Numbered from the stretch's first letter, positions 8,795 to 18,460 are shown. The stretch: DNA of 64,000 bases from an uncultured Lachnospiraceae bacterium (GCA_910577105.1 CAJTMB010000001.1:62001-126000); one strand, 5' to 3'. Numbers and translations are program-made. The notes: generated by a model not told the origin, from the letters alone.

Positions 8795-9798
8795 AAAAAC
8801 CTCCTTGCAAAGTACTTGCCGTGAAGCTGCCTGCTGCCCTTTGGCGCAATGACAAACGCAATCAGGTTTCTTTTATTTTTCGCACTCAGATAAGGGGAAA
8901 TCATCCCTCCCCAAAAATGCTTCCGCAAAAAAGACACGCACTGTCCGTACTGCCCATTCTGCCGGTTCATCCGGCTTACCGGTATGTGGAGAAGATATTC
9001 CAGCCTCTGAAAAATCCCAAAACGCAACGCTTCCTTTTTTAATCCCGGATAACTTTCCTCCACTATTTTGGACACCATATCCGCATTGTCCACACAGTCT
9101 GCGTATACCCGCGGAAAATCCTCCTTATCCGCTTTTCTCGTATTGCTGCCCACCCGGTAAAAGACATGGTAGCCGTAACCCGGAAGGCTTACGATACCGC
9201 CCGACGCACGAAGCATCTGCACCAGAAGATGAAAATCCTCGTTTAAAACCCCTTCCGGAAACCGCTGTCCGGCAAACAGGCTGCGGCAAACCAGCTTTGT
9301 GCAGAAAGAGCAGTCCCCCTTATGGAGCAGCAGTTCCCGCAGAAATTCTTCGGCGCTGTATACATACATTTCCTTCGGCGGATTGCAGACATCCGGCAGC
9401 TTCTTTCCGTTCTCGTCAAGTTCATCCCGTCCCACCTGCGCAATCAGGCAGTCCTTTTCGGAAATCGCCTGCACAAGCCGCTCATACATATCCGGCTCTA
9501 TATAGTCGTCGCTGTCCACAAACCCGAAAAAGCTTCCTTTGGCATGGGCAATCCCCAGATTGCGCGCAGAAGAAGAGCCGCCGTTTTCCTTGTGGAACAC
9601 CCGGATTCTTTCATCTTTTTTGGCAAGTTCCTCGCAGAGCGCGCCGGTGCCGTCCGTGGAGCCGTCATCCACAAGCAGGACTTCCAGATTTTCATATGTC
9701 TGCCTGCAAACAGAATCCACGCACCGGGGCAGATATTCCATAATATTGTATACAGGTATGATAACACTGATAAACGGCTGTTTCGTATTACTCACCAT
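8791..9798 (-). CDS. Glycosyltransferase family 2
   Basis: This is a 335-residue GT-A enzyme with VSVIIPVYN-type start (ISVIIPVYNIMEY), VDDGSTDGT and the metal-binding FVDSDDYIEPDM around residue 95. It resembles EpsH/EpsJ-type transferases that extend undecaprenyl-linked oligosaccharides at the cytoplasmic face. The start lies inside the end of the preceding GT4 gene (11-base overlap) and is preceded by GGGAGGAAAGAAC. The stop overlaps the next gene start by four bases. The sugar specificity is unknown. Confidence 0.9.
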   Translation of the reverse strand: MVSNTKQPFISVIIPVYNIMEYLPRCVDSVCRQTYENLEVLLVDDGSTDGTGALCEELAKKDERIRVFHKENGGSSSARNLGIAHAKGSFFGFVDSDDYIEPDMYERLVQAISEKDCLIAQVGRDELDENGKKLPDVCNPPKEMYVYSAEEFLRELLLHKGDCSFCTKLVCRSLFAGQRFPEGVLNEDFHLLVQMLRASGGIVSLPGYGYHVFYRVGSNTRKADKEDFPRVYADCVDNADMVSKIVEESYPGLKKEALRFGIFQRLEYLLHIPVSRMNRQNGQYGQCVSFLRKHFWGGMISPYLSAKNKRNLIAFVIAPKGSRQLHGKYFARRFL

Positions 9799-10996
9799 GT
9801 TCTTTCCTCCCTGCCTTCATAAGAAAGCGGTACATCCTGCCCGGCGCAATCACGGGCGCTTTGCTCAAAACGCCGCTGTCCGCAAAGGTTATCCTTCCCG
9901 CCAAAAGTTCCTCCAGCAGATTTACCAGCCTTCCTGCCGCAGTCTGCGCATTCCACTCCTGCGAAACAGTGCGGTACGCTTCCCTGCCCATCCTCTCCGT
10001 TTCATCGGGATTTTGGACAAGCCCCGCCAGACTGTCATAAAAGATTTCCCAACCGTTATGGGGATAGATAAGCCCGTTTTGTCCAGGCGTTATCAGAAAC
10101 GGCACTGCCCCGGCATCACACCCTGCAACCACCGCGCATCCGCTGTTCATCGCTTCATTGATTACCGCTCCCCAGCCTTCATTATAGTCGCTGGTAAACA
10201 AAAAGATATCCGCCTCCTCCATACAGGCGCGAACCTTGTCCGGCGTCAAAAAACCGGTAAAGCGGACTGCATCCTCAAGACCTTTTTCCCTTACCAGACC
10301 CTTCAGATGCCCTTCCAGTTCTCCTCCGCCCACCATGGTGAGGGAAAATGCAAGACCTTCCTCTTTCATTTTTGCTGCCGCCTTTATGGCATACTCCGGG
10401 TGCTTCAATGCCAGAAAACGGCCTGCCCACAGCAGGGATACTTTCCCCTCCCGCTTTCTTCGGTCCCTTTTTTTCTCCATCAGCGCGTCCATGTCATACT
10501 CTTTCATTTTGGGGAAATACCCCCACTGAAACATCTTGTCCGGATACGCCCCGATAAGATGGAAATCACTCGCCACATACCCGCCGCAACACAAAAGATA
10601 AACATTTTTTTTTCGGTATCTGATATGGTCTTTATATTTTTTGCACAGCCCCCTGGGTGATATGGCCTTCCACTGCCCACTCTTATAAATACGCTCGCTA
10701 AGCCGCACCACAAGCTTGCCCGCTTTCAGACGTCCCGCAATATAGCTTTCCTCCTCCACGCCGCCAAAAAGCACCGCATCGCTGTCCGCAATCAATCTTC
10801 TGCACGCTTCCTCTTCTTCATAAAAAAGACGCAGGTACGGCATTTCCAAATCCACTTTCCAGCCCATGCGGATACGCTCCTCTTCCATGGGCTCGGTCTG
10901 CACAAAACAAAAGTCCTCCTTCAGCCTCCCGTACATTGCTTCACAAAAGGGAATCTGATGGTGGTTGATGTAATTGGAAACAAAGGTTACCTTCAT
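9788..10996 (-). CDS. Glycosyltransferase family 4 (GT-B fold)
   Basis: This 402-residue protein begins MKVTFVSNYINHHQIPF, an N-terminal Rossmann start, and has the GT4 C-terminal donor site: LLWAGRFLALKHPE, VRFTGFLTPDKV and an EGWGAVINEAMNSG segment carrying the E-x7-E motif. It is a retaining transferase, likely adding a hexose or N-acetylhexosamine to the lipid-linked intermediate. GGAGGGC precedes the ATG, which overlaps the stop of the upstream GT4 gene. Donor and linkage are unknown. Confidence 0.9.
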   Translation of the reverse strand: MKVTFVSNYINHHQIPFCEAMYGRLKEDFCFVQTEPMEEERIRMGWKVDLEMPYLRLFYEEEEACRRLIADSDAVLFGGVEEESYIAGRLKAGKLVVRLSERIYKSGQWKAISPRGLCKKYKDHIRYRKKNVYLLCCGGYVASDFHLIGAYPDKMFQWGYFPKMKEYDMDALMEKKRDRRKREGKVSLLWAGRFLALKHPEYAIKAAAKMKEEGLAFSLTMVGGGELEGHLKGLVREKGLEDAVRFTGFLTPDKVRACMEEADIFLFTSDYNEGWGAVINEAMNSGCAVVAGCDAGAVPFLITPGQNGLIYPHNGWEIFYDSLAGLVQNPDETERMGREAYRTVSQEWNAQTAAGRLVNLLEELLAGRITFADSGVLSKAPVIAPGRMYRFLMKAGRKEHGE

Positions 10997-12276
10997 GCCT
11001 GCAAGCCCTCCGTCATCTCATTGTAGATTTCCAGCAGCCTTTTGTAATTTGCCTGAGGGTCATGGGTAATACAGGCACGCTCTTTTGCCTGCTTTCCGTA
11101 TTGCACGGCCCTCCCGTCATTCCCGAACATGGTACAGACTGCCTCCCCAAGCTTTTTGACGTCATGGCAGGGATATAAAAGTCCTTCTTTTTTATCCGTA
11201 ATCATGCTGGATACCCCCCCTGCGTCGGAGCTCACGACTGGCATCCCCAGAAGCATGGCCTCCCCGACAGAGTTAGGGGAATTTTCCAGTGCGTGCGAAG
11301 ACACAAATACATGGCTTTTCAGGTACTGTCCGCACATTTCCCCACTGTTAAGCTTTCCCAGAAAAATGACTCTATCAGAGAGGTTATTTTCCCTGATAAG
11401 GTCAAGACAATACTTTCCGTAGGAACCGATTTTTAATTTCTCTTTTAACGTTTTATACCGGGTGATGACATCCCCCGCCACGTATACTTTAGCCTGTGGA
11501 TATGCGGCAAGGATATCCGGCATGGCGCGCAGCAGATAGTGCAGGCCCTTTATCGGATAATTCCCCTGACTGACAAAGATGCTGTATTTTTCACAGCCAT
11601 CCATGTCCCACGCCGGACCGTAGAACTCCGGTCTGAGCGTTTCGTTCATAAAATGATAAGTAGCCTCCGGGTTAACTTCCTCCGCAAATTCCCTGTCCCA
11701 TTTTGTCCTGCCGGTAATGTGCAGCACGTTTTGCAGCGCTTCCGTTTCATGCTGCCCCCTGGCCGCAAATTTCTGCTGCTGCCTTACAATATTGTCCCTC
11801 TTTAAAAAATCCCGGAGCAGACACCGTTTTTGTACTTTTTCGGGCAAATCCGCCATATACGCCTTTGCAATCCGGGAACATATTCCCTGAATCCCGATTA
11901 ACAGACGGTCTTTTTCCTTTATGCATCTTGTCATGGCAAGGGTATGGGGATACTCTGCGCCGAACACATGCACAATGTCAGGCTTAAATTCCTCCAGAAT
12001 CTTCGTCAGACGCTCTTCCAGTCCCCCATCATAACGCTCGGGGTTTGCCGTATCCTCCCAAAAGCCATAATAGGATAAACCTCCCGTTTCTCCTCTGGCA
12101 CTTGCGTCATTTTTTAAAATCGGAAAACAGACACCCAACTTGATATTATTGTCAGACGCATGTGTCAGCAGTTGCTCTGACAACCCCGTCAGCCATCCCT
12201 CTTTATTTCCCGCCTTTTCGCCAAGCGCCTCCGCTATCCGGGGAAGCATGGTATTACACAGCCATAAAACCTTCAT
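10993..12276 (-). CDS. Glycosyltransferase family 4 (GT-B fold)
   Basis: This 427-residue protein begins MKVLWLCNTMLP, has the mid-protein IFVSQGNYPIKGLHYLLRA that opens the C-terminal Rossmann domain, and a donor-binding ENSPNSVGEAMLLGMPVVSSD segment with the E-x7-E-like pattern. It is a retaining sugar transferase of the polysaccharide operon. The start is preceded by AAGGTG and overlaps the stop of the upstream GT2 gene by four bases. Specificity is not apparent. Confidence 0.9.
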   Translation of the reverse strand: MKVLWLCNTMLPRIAEALGEKAGNKEGWLTGLSEQLLTHASDNNIKLGVCFPILKNDASARGETGGLSYYGFWEDTANPERYDGGLEERLTKILEEFKPDIVHVFGAEYPHTLAMTRCIKEKDRLLIGIQGICSRIAKAYMADLPEKVQKRCLLRDFLKRDNIVRQQQKFAARGQHETEALQNVLHITGRTKWDREFAEEVNPEATYHFMNETLRPEFYGPAWDMDGCEKYSIFVSQGNYPIKGLHYLLRAMPDILAAYPQAKVYVAGDVITRYKTLKEKLKIGSYGKYCLDLIRENNLSDRVIFLGKLNSGEMCGQYLKSHVFVSSHALENSPNSVGEAMLLGMPVVSSDAGGVSSMITDKKEGLLYPCHDVKKLGEAVCTMFGNDGRAVQYGKQAKERACITHDPQANYKRLLEIYNEMTEGLQA

Positions 12277-13067
12277 CGGTACACCTTGCCTTTCAGTTTA
12301 TTGTATATGCCGGAAAACGCCGTCTGCTCTGCCAGAAAACTTCTGAGGGGCCGCAGTGTAACCACCATAAAAAGCCCATACAAGAACCGCTGTTTGCCTG
12401 AAAGGTATTTTTTGGTAATCAGCCTGTGCTCTTCCTTATCCCGTTTCTTATTTTCCCTGCTTTCGGAGTATCCGCCTCCTTCATAGTTTGCCACCACCAT
12501 GTCCATGCAGGCAGGCTTTACCCCTGCGCGGAAAAAGCACCATAAAAAATGCTCATAATCCGCCCGCACCCTGTAAGCCGGTTCATATTTTTTATCCCCA
12601 AAAAGCTCCCTTTGATAAAAGCAGGACTGGTGGCAGGGAATATTCCGGTAACACGCAAAAGCCGTAATCTGGCGTGGAGACGCCACACGCACTCCGGTCT
12701 TTTCGCAAAAAGTATCCCCGTAATAAATGCCGCGACCGCCATTTTCTTCTATAAAGTCCGCAGCCTTTTGCAACACACCGGATTCCGGAAAAGTATCCCC
12801 GCAATTCAAAAAAAGGACATATTCTCCCTTCGTTTCCCCTACAGCCTGATTCATGGCGTCATAGATACCTGTATCTTCTTTGACCACCACCCTTATTTTA
12901 TTTTCTCCTGCCGGGAGTTTTTGCAGAGAACCGTCCGTACTTCCCCCATCCTTTACCACAATTTCATAATCATCAAAATCCTGCCGCAGTATGCTGCCTA
13001 CCGTCCGGAGCAGTTTTTCTCCCGGATTCAGGCACACCACAATAACGGAAAATTTACACTTATCCAT
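12273..13067 (-). CDS. Glycosyltransferase family 2 (WcaE-like)
   Basis: This GT-A enzyme of about 264 residues has FSVIVVCLNPGEKL near its start, the nucleotide motif VKDGGSTDGS and LNCGDTFPES in place of the usual DxD, a variant typical of WcaE/WcaA-like transferases. The frame is open to 13166, but ATG 13067 is preceded by GGAGGAAAC, and the extended N-terminus would overlap the upstream polymerase gene by 85 bases, so the shorter form is preferred. An in-frame ATG at 13079 is the alternative. It belongs to the coupled glycosyltransferase run; its substrate is unknown. Confidence 0.87.
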   Translation of the reverse strand: MDKCKFSVIVVCLNPGEKLLRTVGSILRQDFDDYEIVVKDGGSTDGSLQKLPAGENKIRVVVKEDTGIYDAMNQAVGETKGEYVLFLNCGDTFPESGVLQKAADFIEENGGRGIYYGDTFCEKTGVRVASPRQITAFACYRNIPCHQSCFYQRELFGDKKYEPAYRVRADYEHFLWCFFRAGVKPACMDMVVANYEGGGYSESRENKKRDKEEHRLITKKYLSGKQRFLYGLFMVVTLRPLRSFLAEQTAFSGIYNKLKGKVYR

Positions 13068-13081
13068 TGTTTCCTCCATTC

Positions 13082-14164
13082 CTACTCTAACAGAAAACTC
13101 CTGTATGGCAAAAGCCGGATTCCTTCCTGATAGGCGCCGCGCAAATACATCGCGAAATAAAGACAAAAAACGACAGCAATGACGGTTCCGAAAAACAGTT
13201 TCTGCCTTCTTTCGGGAATCGCCCTTATGATTGCGGGAATCAGAAAAATATTGCTGACATTTAAGTAAAATCCCACTCTGGAAATTTCGGGTATAAAGGA
13301 GCAGAACACATATAAAATCAAGGAGCCCAGATTCAGGAAAAAGTAAAATTTATTTTCTTTGCTGTCCCTGACCGCCTGCTTATAGTATAACAGTGACAAT
13401 ACCAGTACCCCCGCACATTTTGCAATATTGATGAGAGAGGTCTGTCCGTTGTCAAACTGGGAATTTTCATAAAAAGGATAAAAATAAAAGATTATGCGCC
13501 GGTACTGTTCCTGAAACAACATAAAAGTGACACAGACGCCGGACGCCAGAAAGATATGTCTTTTTTTCCAGTTAACCTGTGCAAGAAAATAGACGGGAAT
13601 CACAAACAACACGGATTTATGAAAAAAGGCGGCAAACACAATCCACAGCACAAAGGAACACCATTTTTTTTCTTTCACATATTTCATGGCATACAATGCC
13701 ACCGACAATACAAAATAATAACGCACCGTCGTCATGCTGTTAAAATAATATCCCTGCACCATCAACAGAAAAAAGGAGTACGCAAACCATTTGCTCTGCT
13801 CATAAACCGCACGCAGCAAAAAATACACTGTGGCAAAAGAAAAAACAGCAAAAATTATCAGTGACGAAGCCTTTCCGGCGCCAAAAAAGAACTGCACTGC
13901 CTTTACCACCAGATTAAAGCCCGGTTCCGTGGAAACATGCCGTCCCTCATGCACTGCCTGAAAAATTTCGAGATATTCCCCATAGTCATTTCCCACATCA
14001 ATGCGAAATGCCGACACGGATGTCAGAAGCAAGAAAATACCGGCAAGCAGAATGCGGTTGACAAGCTGCTGTCTGGATACCCTATTCGGTTGTACCACAA
14101 TCGTGCTGTTGATAAAATATGCCAGGGCAATCGTTACCACAGTCAATCCTATATATAAACTCAT
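13082..14164 (-). CDS. EpsG/Wzy-type polysaccharide polymerase
   Basis: This is a 360-residue protein with about ten membrane helices. The EpsG-family signature appears after the second helix: FRIDVGNDYGEYLEIF, followed by EPGFNLVVKAV. EpsG proteins are the Wzy-like enzymes that join repeat units on the outer face of the membrane. ATG 14164 is chosen because it forms an ATGA overlap with the previous stop and has AAAGGA upstream; the frame continues 12 codons further. Together with the Wzz-type protein and the priming transferase it indicates a Wzy-dependent polymer. Confidence 0.88.
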   Translation of the reverse strand: MSLYIGLTVVTIALAYFINSTIVVQPNRVSRQQLVNRILLAGIFLLLTSVSAFRIDVGNDYGEYLEIFQAVHEGRHVSTEPGFNLVVKAVQFFFGAGKASSLIIFAVFSFATVYFLLRAVYEQSKWFAYSFFLLMVQGYYFNSMTTVRYYFVLSVALYAMKYVKEKKWCSFVLWIVFAAFFHKSVLFVIPVYFLAQVNWKKRHIFLASGVCVTFMLFQEQYRRIIFYFYPFYENSQFDNGQTSLINIAKCAGVLVLSLLYYKQAVRDSKENKFYFFLNLGSLILYVFCSFIPEISRVGFYLNVSNIFLIPAIIRAIPERRQKLFFGTVIAVVFCLYFAMYLRGAYQEGIRLLPYRSFLLE

Positions 14165-14979
14165 TTCATTCCTTTCACGTCTTGCCGCTGCGGGCGGCAC
14201 AGGACCTTACCCTCTGCAATGCCCTTCTTCATAAGGCTGACGGCTTCTTTCAACGGGACTTCCCGGCACATAACCCGTTTATGGGCCAGCAAAAACCGGA
14301 GCGCCATAAGGGTTGCCAGCCTTCCGTATAAAAAAGCATACAGCACGCCCCTGTCAAAGAAAAATTTTTCATGATATCCCGAAAACCAACTGGAATCCCC
14401 CGCCTCTTCCCTGCCGATTGTTACCGGCGCCGTATAGACCCGGTATCCTTTTTTCATAAATTCTTTGATAAACAGGCTGTCTTCCCCATTGCTGTATTTT
14501 GCACCGCCCCCGAACAACTCGGAAAAACGGACACCTGATTCCTGAAGCCTGTCCCTGCGAAGGGCAAAACTGACAGCGCCGTAACGTCCGCAGTTATAAA
14601 AACGTACCCTTTTCCGCTCGTCAATGTGATAAGTGCGCCTCGCCTCATCCACAGTAATGTTAAAGACAATCATATCCGCCTTGGGGTTTCGCGCAAACTC
14701 TGCCGCAATGCTGTCTTCATAGCCGTCTTCATAGACAATGTCTTCGTCGGAAAACAGGCAGATGTCCGAATCAGCTTCCCCCAAGGCATGGTTCCTGCTT
14801 TTGCCCACGCCTCTTTCCGCATAACTGAAGCATTTTACGGTCCTGCCCCTGTGGGTAAACTCCTTGTAGTCTTTTTTATCACACTGGTTGATGATGATGG
14901 CGTCGGAAGAAAGATTCATTTTTTCTGCAAGCGCGTGCGGGTCTGTGTTCATGGCGGAGACAAGTACTTGTACTTTCAA
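14161..14979 (-). CDS. Glycosyltransferase, family 2-like
   Basis: This ~272-residue protein has a GT-A-like domain with GVGKSRNHALGEA and the acidic metal-site segment CLFSDEDIVYEDGYE near residue 85, then NGEDSLFIKEFMKKGY, typical of distant GT2 enzymes that place a galactose or related sugar. The start is ambiguous: TTG at 14979 has GAGG eleven bases upstream, while GTG at 14991 adds four residues but lacks a spaced Shine-Dalgarno. The stop overlaps the EpsG start by four bases. The 80 bases upstream, to the Wzz gene, contain nothing recognisable. Confidence 0.82.
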   Translation of the reverse strand: MKVQVLVSAMNTDPHALAEKMNLSSDAIIINQCDKKDYKEFTHRGRTVKCFSYAERGVGKSRNHALGEADSDICLFSDEDIVYEDGYEDSIAAEFARNPKADMIVFNITVDEARRTYHIDERKRVRFYNCGRYGAVSFALRRDRLQESGVRFSELFGGGAKYSNGEDSLFIKEFMKKGYRVYTAPVTIGREEAGDSSWFSGYHEKFFFDRGVLYAFLYGRLATLMALRFLLAHKRVMCREVPLKEAVSLMKKGIAEGKVLCRPQRQDVKGMK

Positions 14980-15072
14980 ATTTTTTGGCACCTCATTTCA
15001 TGATGTGGCATTGAGGGGTTCTTTGCAAGGGTCATTGTGCACAATTCGGGAATGGCAAAAGATACTCGAATG

Positions 15073-16137
15073 CTACTTGTAATATAGTTTTAAAAGGCTT
15101 TTGTCTTCCTTCCACAGAATGGCGGCGATGATGTTGCAGTTCTGGATTTTTAGGAAATCCAGGGTTCTTTCTATTTTTTTTCCGTTTCGTCTGCCGGCGG
15201 GTATGATGAGGATTATGCCGTCAGAATCACGCAGGGGAGCAGCATTTCCCGGCTTTTCCAATACGCAGCCAAAGGCTGCCGCAACCGGAATGTTTTCCAT
15301 ATCCGCCTGCTCTGCGTTCTCCCCGCTCTCCAGTTTTTCTTTTATGCTTTCCGTCACCGCCACTGCCGAAACATCTTCCTCTACGGAGGCCACTGCTATG
15401 TTTTTGCAGCCGCGGCAGAGGTATTTTAAGTTTTCGGGAAATTCTTTTGAGGAAAGCGTACCCAGCATGGGAATATGGTAACGCCGTTCAAACGTGGAAG
15501 GAATATAAACGGAATCATCCAACGTAATCCACAGAAGCAGAGCGCCTGCGGAAACCAGACCGCCTAATATTGCACCCAACACAGACATGCGCATTGTTTT
15601 GGAATCCAACACTACTTTTTTTGCTCTTTCGGGAGCGGTGAGAATCCGAATTCCCTCAATGCCTTCCTGCGCCTCGCCAAAATCAAGAAGCGCCTCCTGC
15701 AGGGCAAGACCTGCGGCTATGGAAAGCGCCGCATCGTTTGTGGTTACCGTCGTGGTTACAATTCTGGAATCGGAAACCAGGGAGGCTTCCATACTTTCCC
15801 TGATATATTCCCTATCCGTCTGTATACCCTGTTCCTCCAGACGTTCCATCACATTATCCACGACCAAATCAGTCTTTACCAGGGTTGCCCACACGGATTC
15901 ATTCAAATAATGCCTGGAGATGCCATAAGCATCCTCCCAGACATAATCCACATACGCTTCCCCCACTGCCCTGAATGTATCCTCGGGCGCAAATACGATA
16001 TGCCTTACAAAATATCCACCTCCGATAAACAGAGCGCCCGCAAAGACTGCGGCAAAGAAAATCCATATTTTTTTCAGAAAAAGAAGCCAGACTAACTTAA
16101 TATCCACCGGCTCATTCGCATAATTGCATTCCCACAT
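15073..16137 (-). CDS. Wzz/CapA-type chain-length regulator with a degenerate BY-kinase domain
   Basis: The protein has 354 residues. Residues 1-220 form a Wzz polysaccharide co-polymerase module: DIKLVWLLFLKKIW before a first membrane helix, an extracytoplasmic part with coiled-coil tendency and a second helix near 185-205. Residues 220-354 resemble a CpsD/Wze tyrosine autokinase (a RRYHIPMLGTL linker, later DGIILIIPAGRR and a LKLYYK end), but the Walker A lysine loop is replaced by ASVEEDVSAVAV, so ATP binding looks lost. It probably sets chain length with the EpsG polymerase. It follows the priming transferase directly (TAG-CC-ATG). Confidence 0.85.
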   Translation of the reverse strand: MWECNYANEPVDIKLVWLLFLKKIWIFFAAVFAGALFIGGGYFVRHIVFAPEDTFRAVGEAYVDYVWEDAYGISRHYLNESVWATLVKTDLVVDNVMERLEEQGIQTDREYIRESMEASLVSDSRIVTTTVTTNDAALSIAAGLALQEALLDFGEAQEGIEGIRILTAPERAKKVVLDSKTMRMSVLGAILGGLVSAGALLLWITLDDSVYIPSTFERRYHIPMLGTLSSKEFPENLKYLCRGCKNIAVASVEEDVSAVAVTESIKEKLESGENAEQADMENIPVAAAFGCVLEKPGNAAPLRDSDGIILIIPAGRRNGKKIERTLDFLKIQNCNIIAAILWKEDKSLLKLYYK

Positions 16138-16139
16138 GG

Positions 16140-17615
16140 CTACTGCCCTTCCTGTTCATCCGGCTTTCCCGATTGATTCTTTTCTTCTTGTTCTTTTTTC
16201 ATTGCGGTAATCTGGTCTGCCTCCACCCCTTCCGTACTGTCCGGCCATAAAAGCACTTTCAGCGTAAGGAGCATTAGTTTTAAATCCAGCCATACCGAAT
16301 AATTTTCTATATAAGCCAAATCCAGCTTTAACTTGTCATACGGCGTGGTATTGTATTTGCCGTATACCTGTGCATAGCCGGCAAGTCCCGCTTTTACCTT
16401 CATGCGGTACACAAATTCCGGCATTACCTCCAGATACTGCGCAATTATTTCCGGCCGCTCCGGCCTCGGACCGATAAAAGACATATCACCCTTAATGATG
16501 TTGAAGAGCTGGGGAAGCTCGTCCAGCCTTACCTTCCTGATAAACTTACCCACAGGCGTAATGCGGGAGTCCTTTTTGGAAGCAAGCCTTGCCACACCGT
16601 CTTCCTCCGCGTCCATGCGCATACTGCGGAACTTCAGTATACGAAACTGCCTGCCATTCGTCGTACAGCGCACCTGCTTATACAGCACAGGCCCGCCGTC
16701 ATACAGCTTAACGGCAATCGCCGTCAAAAGCATAAACGGGGTAGCAATGATAAACAGAAGAAGGGCACAGAATAAATCTATGCATCTCTTGATAAAACGT
16801 TGTTCAATTGTCAACACATATTCCCTTGTCAGAAAAAGCGGTGTGTCAAACAAATGCAGTTCTTCAGCACCCTTTAGGATAACATCGGGAATTTTGGGCA
16901 TAACATAAATGCGGATGGAACGCCCATAGCAAAATTTCAAGATTTTATTTCTGTCCGCTATGGAAATATCCCACAAAACCACCGCGTCATATCGTTCAAT
17001 GGCTTCTTTTTTGACGGCCTCCACTCCCGCGCTGATATTGATGCACTTACTGACTTCAAACTTATCCTTCCGGCTGCTAAACTTGACAAGAATGTCATCA
17101 ATGGGGCGTTCGCCATGTACCAGCAAAAGCTTTCTCGGCGGAAACACATTCCGGTATATCAGGCTGGATATGTTTATCCAGATTATCACCCATAATGCCT
17201 GCAGCAAAACCATGCAGAGATAGGATGGCGGTGGATAAGGCATCCTCACCATCAGGGAAATCTGTGCATAAGTGATGACATTCACCAGAATGGTGGCAAT
17301 CAGCTGGGAAAAGATAACCTCCACATTTTTCAGGTAGCCAATCCGCATACCACCATACATGTTGGAGAAAAAAAACAGCAGGATGACATAGATGGCGATT
17401 ACCAGCCAATGCCCCTTCTCCCAGAATTTCAAATATCCTTTTATTCTTTGGTAATAGTCGTTGTACCAGAACCAGGCATAGAGCAAAGCCTGACCTGCAA
17501 GGCAGACGCCGGACATGCATAACATTACCAGTCTTTTAAAAGATTCCAGCTTTCTCAATTTACGTCCCTCTTTGGATGACTTTTCTCTCCTGTCCCACTT
17601 ACGGAACAGGCACAT
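16140..17615 (-). CDS. Undecaprenyl-phosphate glycosyl-1-phosphate transferase (priming enzyme)
   Basis: This 491-residue polyprenyl glycosylphosphotransferase has four N-terminal membrane helices (about 28-150), a Rossmann-like linker (about 160-260) and a C-terminal Bac_transf domain (about 270-460). The C-terminal domain has the conserved KRCIDLFCALL re-entrant helix, RILKFRSM, RKVRLDELPQLFNI and FIGPRPERPE motifs with the Asp-Glu catalytic pair. It transfers a sugar-1-phosphate from a UDP-sugar to undecaprenyl phosphate, starting repeat-unit synthesis in the membrane. The tail after residue 465 is charged and low-complexity. AAAGGATGG precedes the ATG. The particular sugar cannot be told. 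Confidence 0.93.
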   Translation of the reverse strand: MCLFRKWDRREKSSKEGRKLRKLESFKRLVMLCMSGVCLAGQALLYAWFWYNDYYQRIKGYLKFWEKGHWLVIAIYVILLFFFSNMYGGMRIGYLKNVEVIFSQLIATILVNVITYAQISLMVRMPYPPPSYLCMVLLQALWVIIWINISSLIYRNVFPPRKLLLVHGERPIDDILVKFSSRKDKFEVSKCINISAGVEAVKKEAIERYDAVVLWDISIADRNKILKFCYGRSIRIYVMPKIPDVILKGAEELHLFDTPLFLTREYVLTIEQRFIKRCIDLFCALLLFIIATPFMLLTAIAVKLYDGGPVLYKQVRCTTNGRQFRILKFRSMRMDAEEDGVARLASKKDSRITPVGKFIRKVRLDELPQLFNIIKGDMSFIGPRPERPEIIAQYLEVMPEFVYRMKVKAGLAGYAQVYGKYNTTPYDKLKLDLAYIENYSVWLDLKLMLLTLKVLLWPDSTEGVEADQITAMKKEQEEKNQSGKPDEQEGQ

Positions 17616-17652
17616 ATTTCCATCCTTTTAGTATAACATGAGTTTCCAAAGG

Positions 17653-18408
17653 CTACAACCGCCTTTTTACGGCATTAACTGCCCAGAAACAGAAATTGTA
17701 CATACTGTACGGTACAGACAGGCCCTCCGCTTTTCTGTATAAATTCCAGATACGCCTCAATGCCTCCAGCTTATTGGAAGAAAGGGAAACCGGCGGTCTT
17801 CTGTAACGCACCAGGTTTTCGTTCAGTCCATACGCTGAAAAACCTTCCCGCAATACCCGAAACCAAAGCGCAGTGTCCTCACTTTTTATATACGGCATTT
17901 TCAGTTTGTCCTTTGCAATCCTTGCCGTGTCAAACATGACCGTGGAAGTAAAGATGGTTGTGTTTTTCAATGCCTGTTTATAGCAGATGGTGTCCGGCAC
18001 CCTGACTACCTTTCCCGTACCCTTCCCGCTTTCATCTGCAAATTCATAACCGGTAAAAGAAAATGCCGCCTGTTTTTCTTCCATAAAAGCAATCTGCTTT
18101 GCCAGCTTTTCCTTTTCCCATATATCATCTGCATCCAGAAACACAATATAGCGGCCCAATGCTTCTTCAATTCCCCTGTTTCTTGCTTTTGCGGCGCCGC
18201 TGTTTTCCTGTGGGATAACCCTGATACGTTCATCCGGGCTTTCCTCCTGCATCTGAAAAAGCTTCTGCCGTGTGTTATCCGTGGAACCATCCTCAATAAG
18301 CAAAAGTTCCCAGTTTGTATACGTCTGTACTTTTACACATGCCACGGTTTCCGCTATATATTTCTCTACATTATAAACCGGCACAATAATGCTAACCTTT
18401 TCTTCCAT
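17653..18408 (-). CDS. Glycosyltransferase family 2
   Basis: This ~251-residue GT-A enzyme has VSIIVPVYNVEKY at its start, IEDGSTDNT and the metal-binding FLDADDIWEKEKL near residue 90. It resembles EpsE/EpsJ-like transferases of exopolysaccharide operons. ATG 18408 is preceded by GGGGATTAAT; further in-frame ATGs at 18420 and 18435 lack good binding sites. The upstream gap is packed with palindromes, the closest (18424-18446) only 16 bases before the start, so local mRNA structure may affect its translation. Substrate unknown. Confidence 0.88.
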   Translation of the reverse strand: MEEKVSIIVPVYNVEKYIAETVACVKVQTYTNWELLLIEDGSTDNTRQKLFQMQEESPDERIRVIPQENSGAAKARNRGIEEALGRYIVFLDADDIWEKEKLAKQIAFMEEKQAAFSFTGYEFADESGKGTGKVVRVPDTICYKQALKNTTIFTSTVMFDTARIAKDKLKMPYIKSEDTALWFRVLREGFSAYGLNENLVRYRRPPVSLSSNKLEALRRIWNLYRKAEGLSVPYSMYNFCFWAVNAVKRRL

Positions 18409-18423
18409 ATTAATCCCCATACA

Positions 18424-18446
18424 TATCGCAAGCAACGCTTGCGATA
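18424..18446. repeat. Perfect 10-bp palindrome just upstream of a glycosyltransferase start
   Basis: TATCGCAAGC and GCTTGCGATA flank a three-base loop (AAC). It is the first of a row of short hairpins filling 18424-18674. No T-run follows in either direction, so it does not look like an intrinsic terminator. Confidence 0.7.
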
Positions 18447-18460
18447 CTGTCCAAATACAA

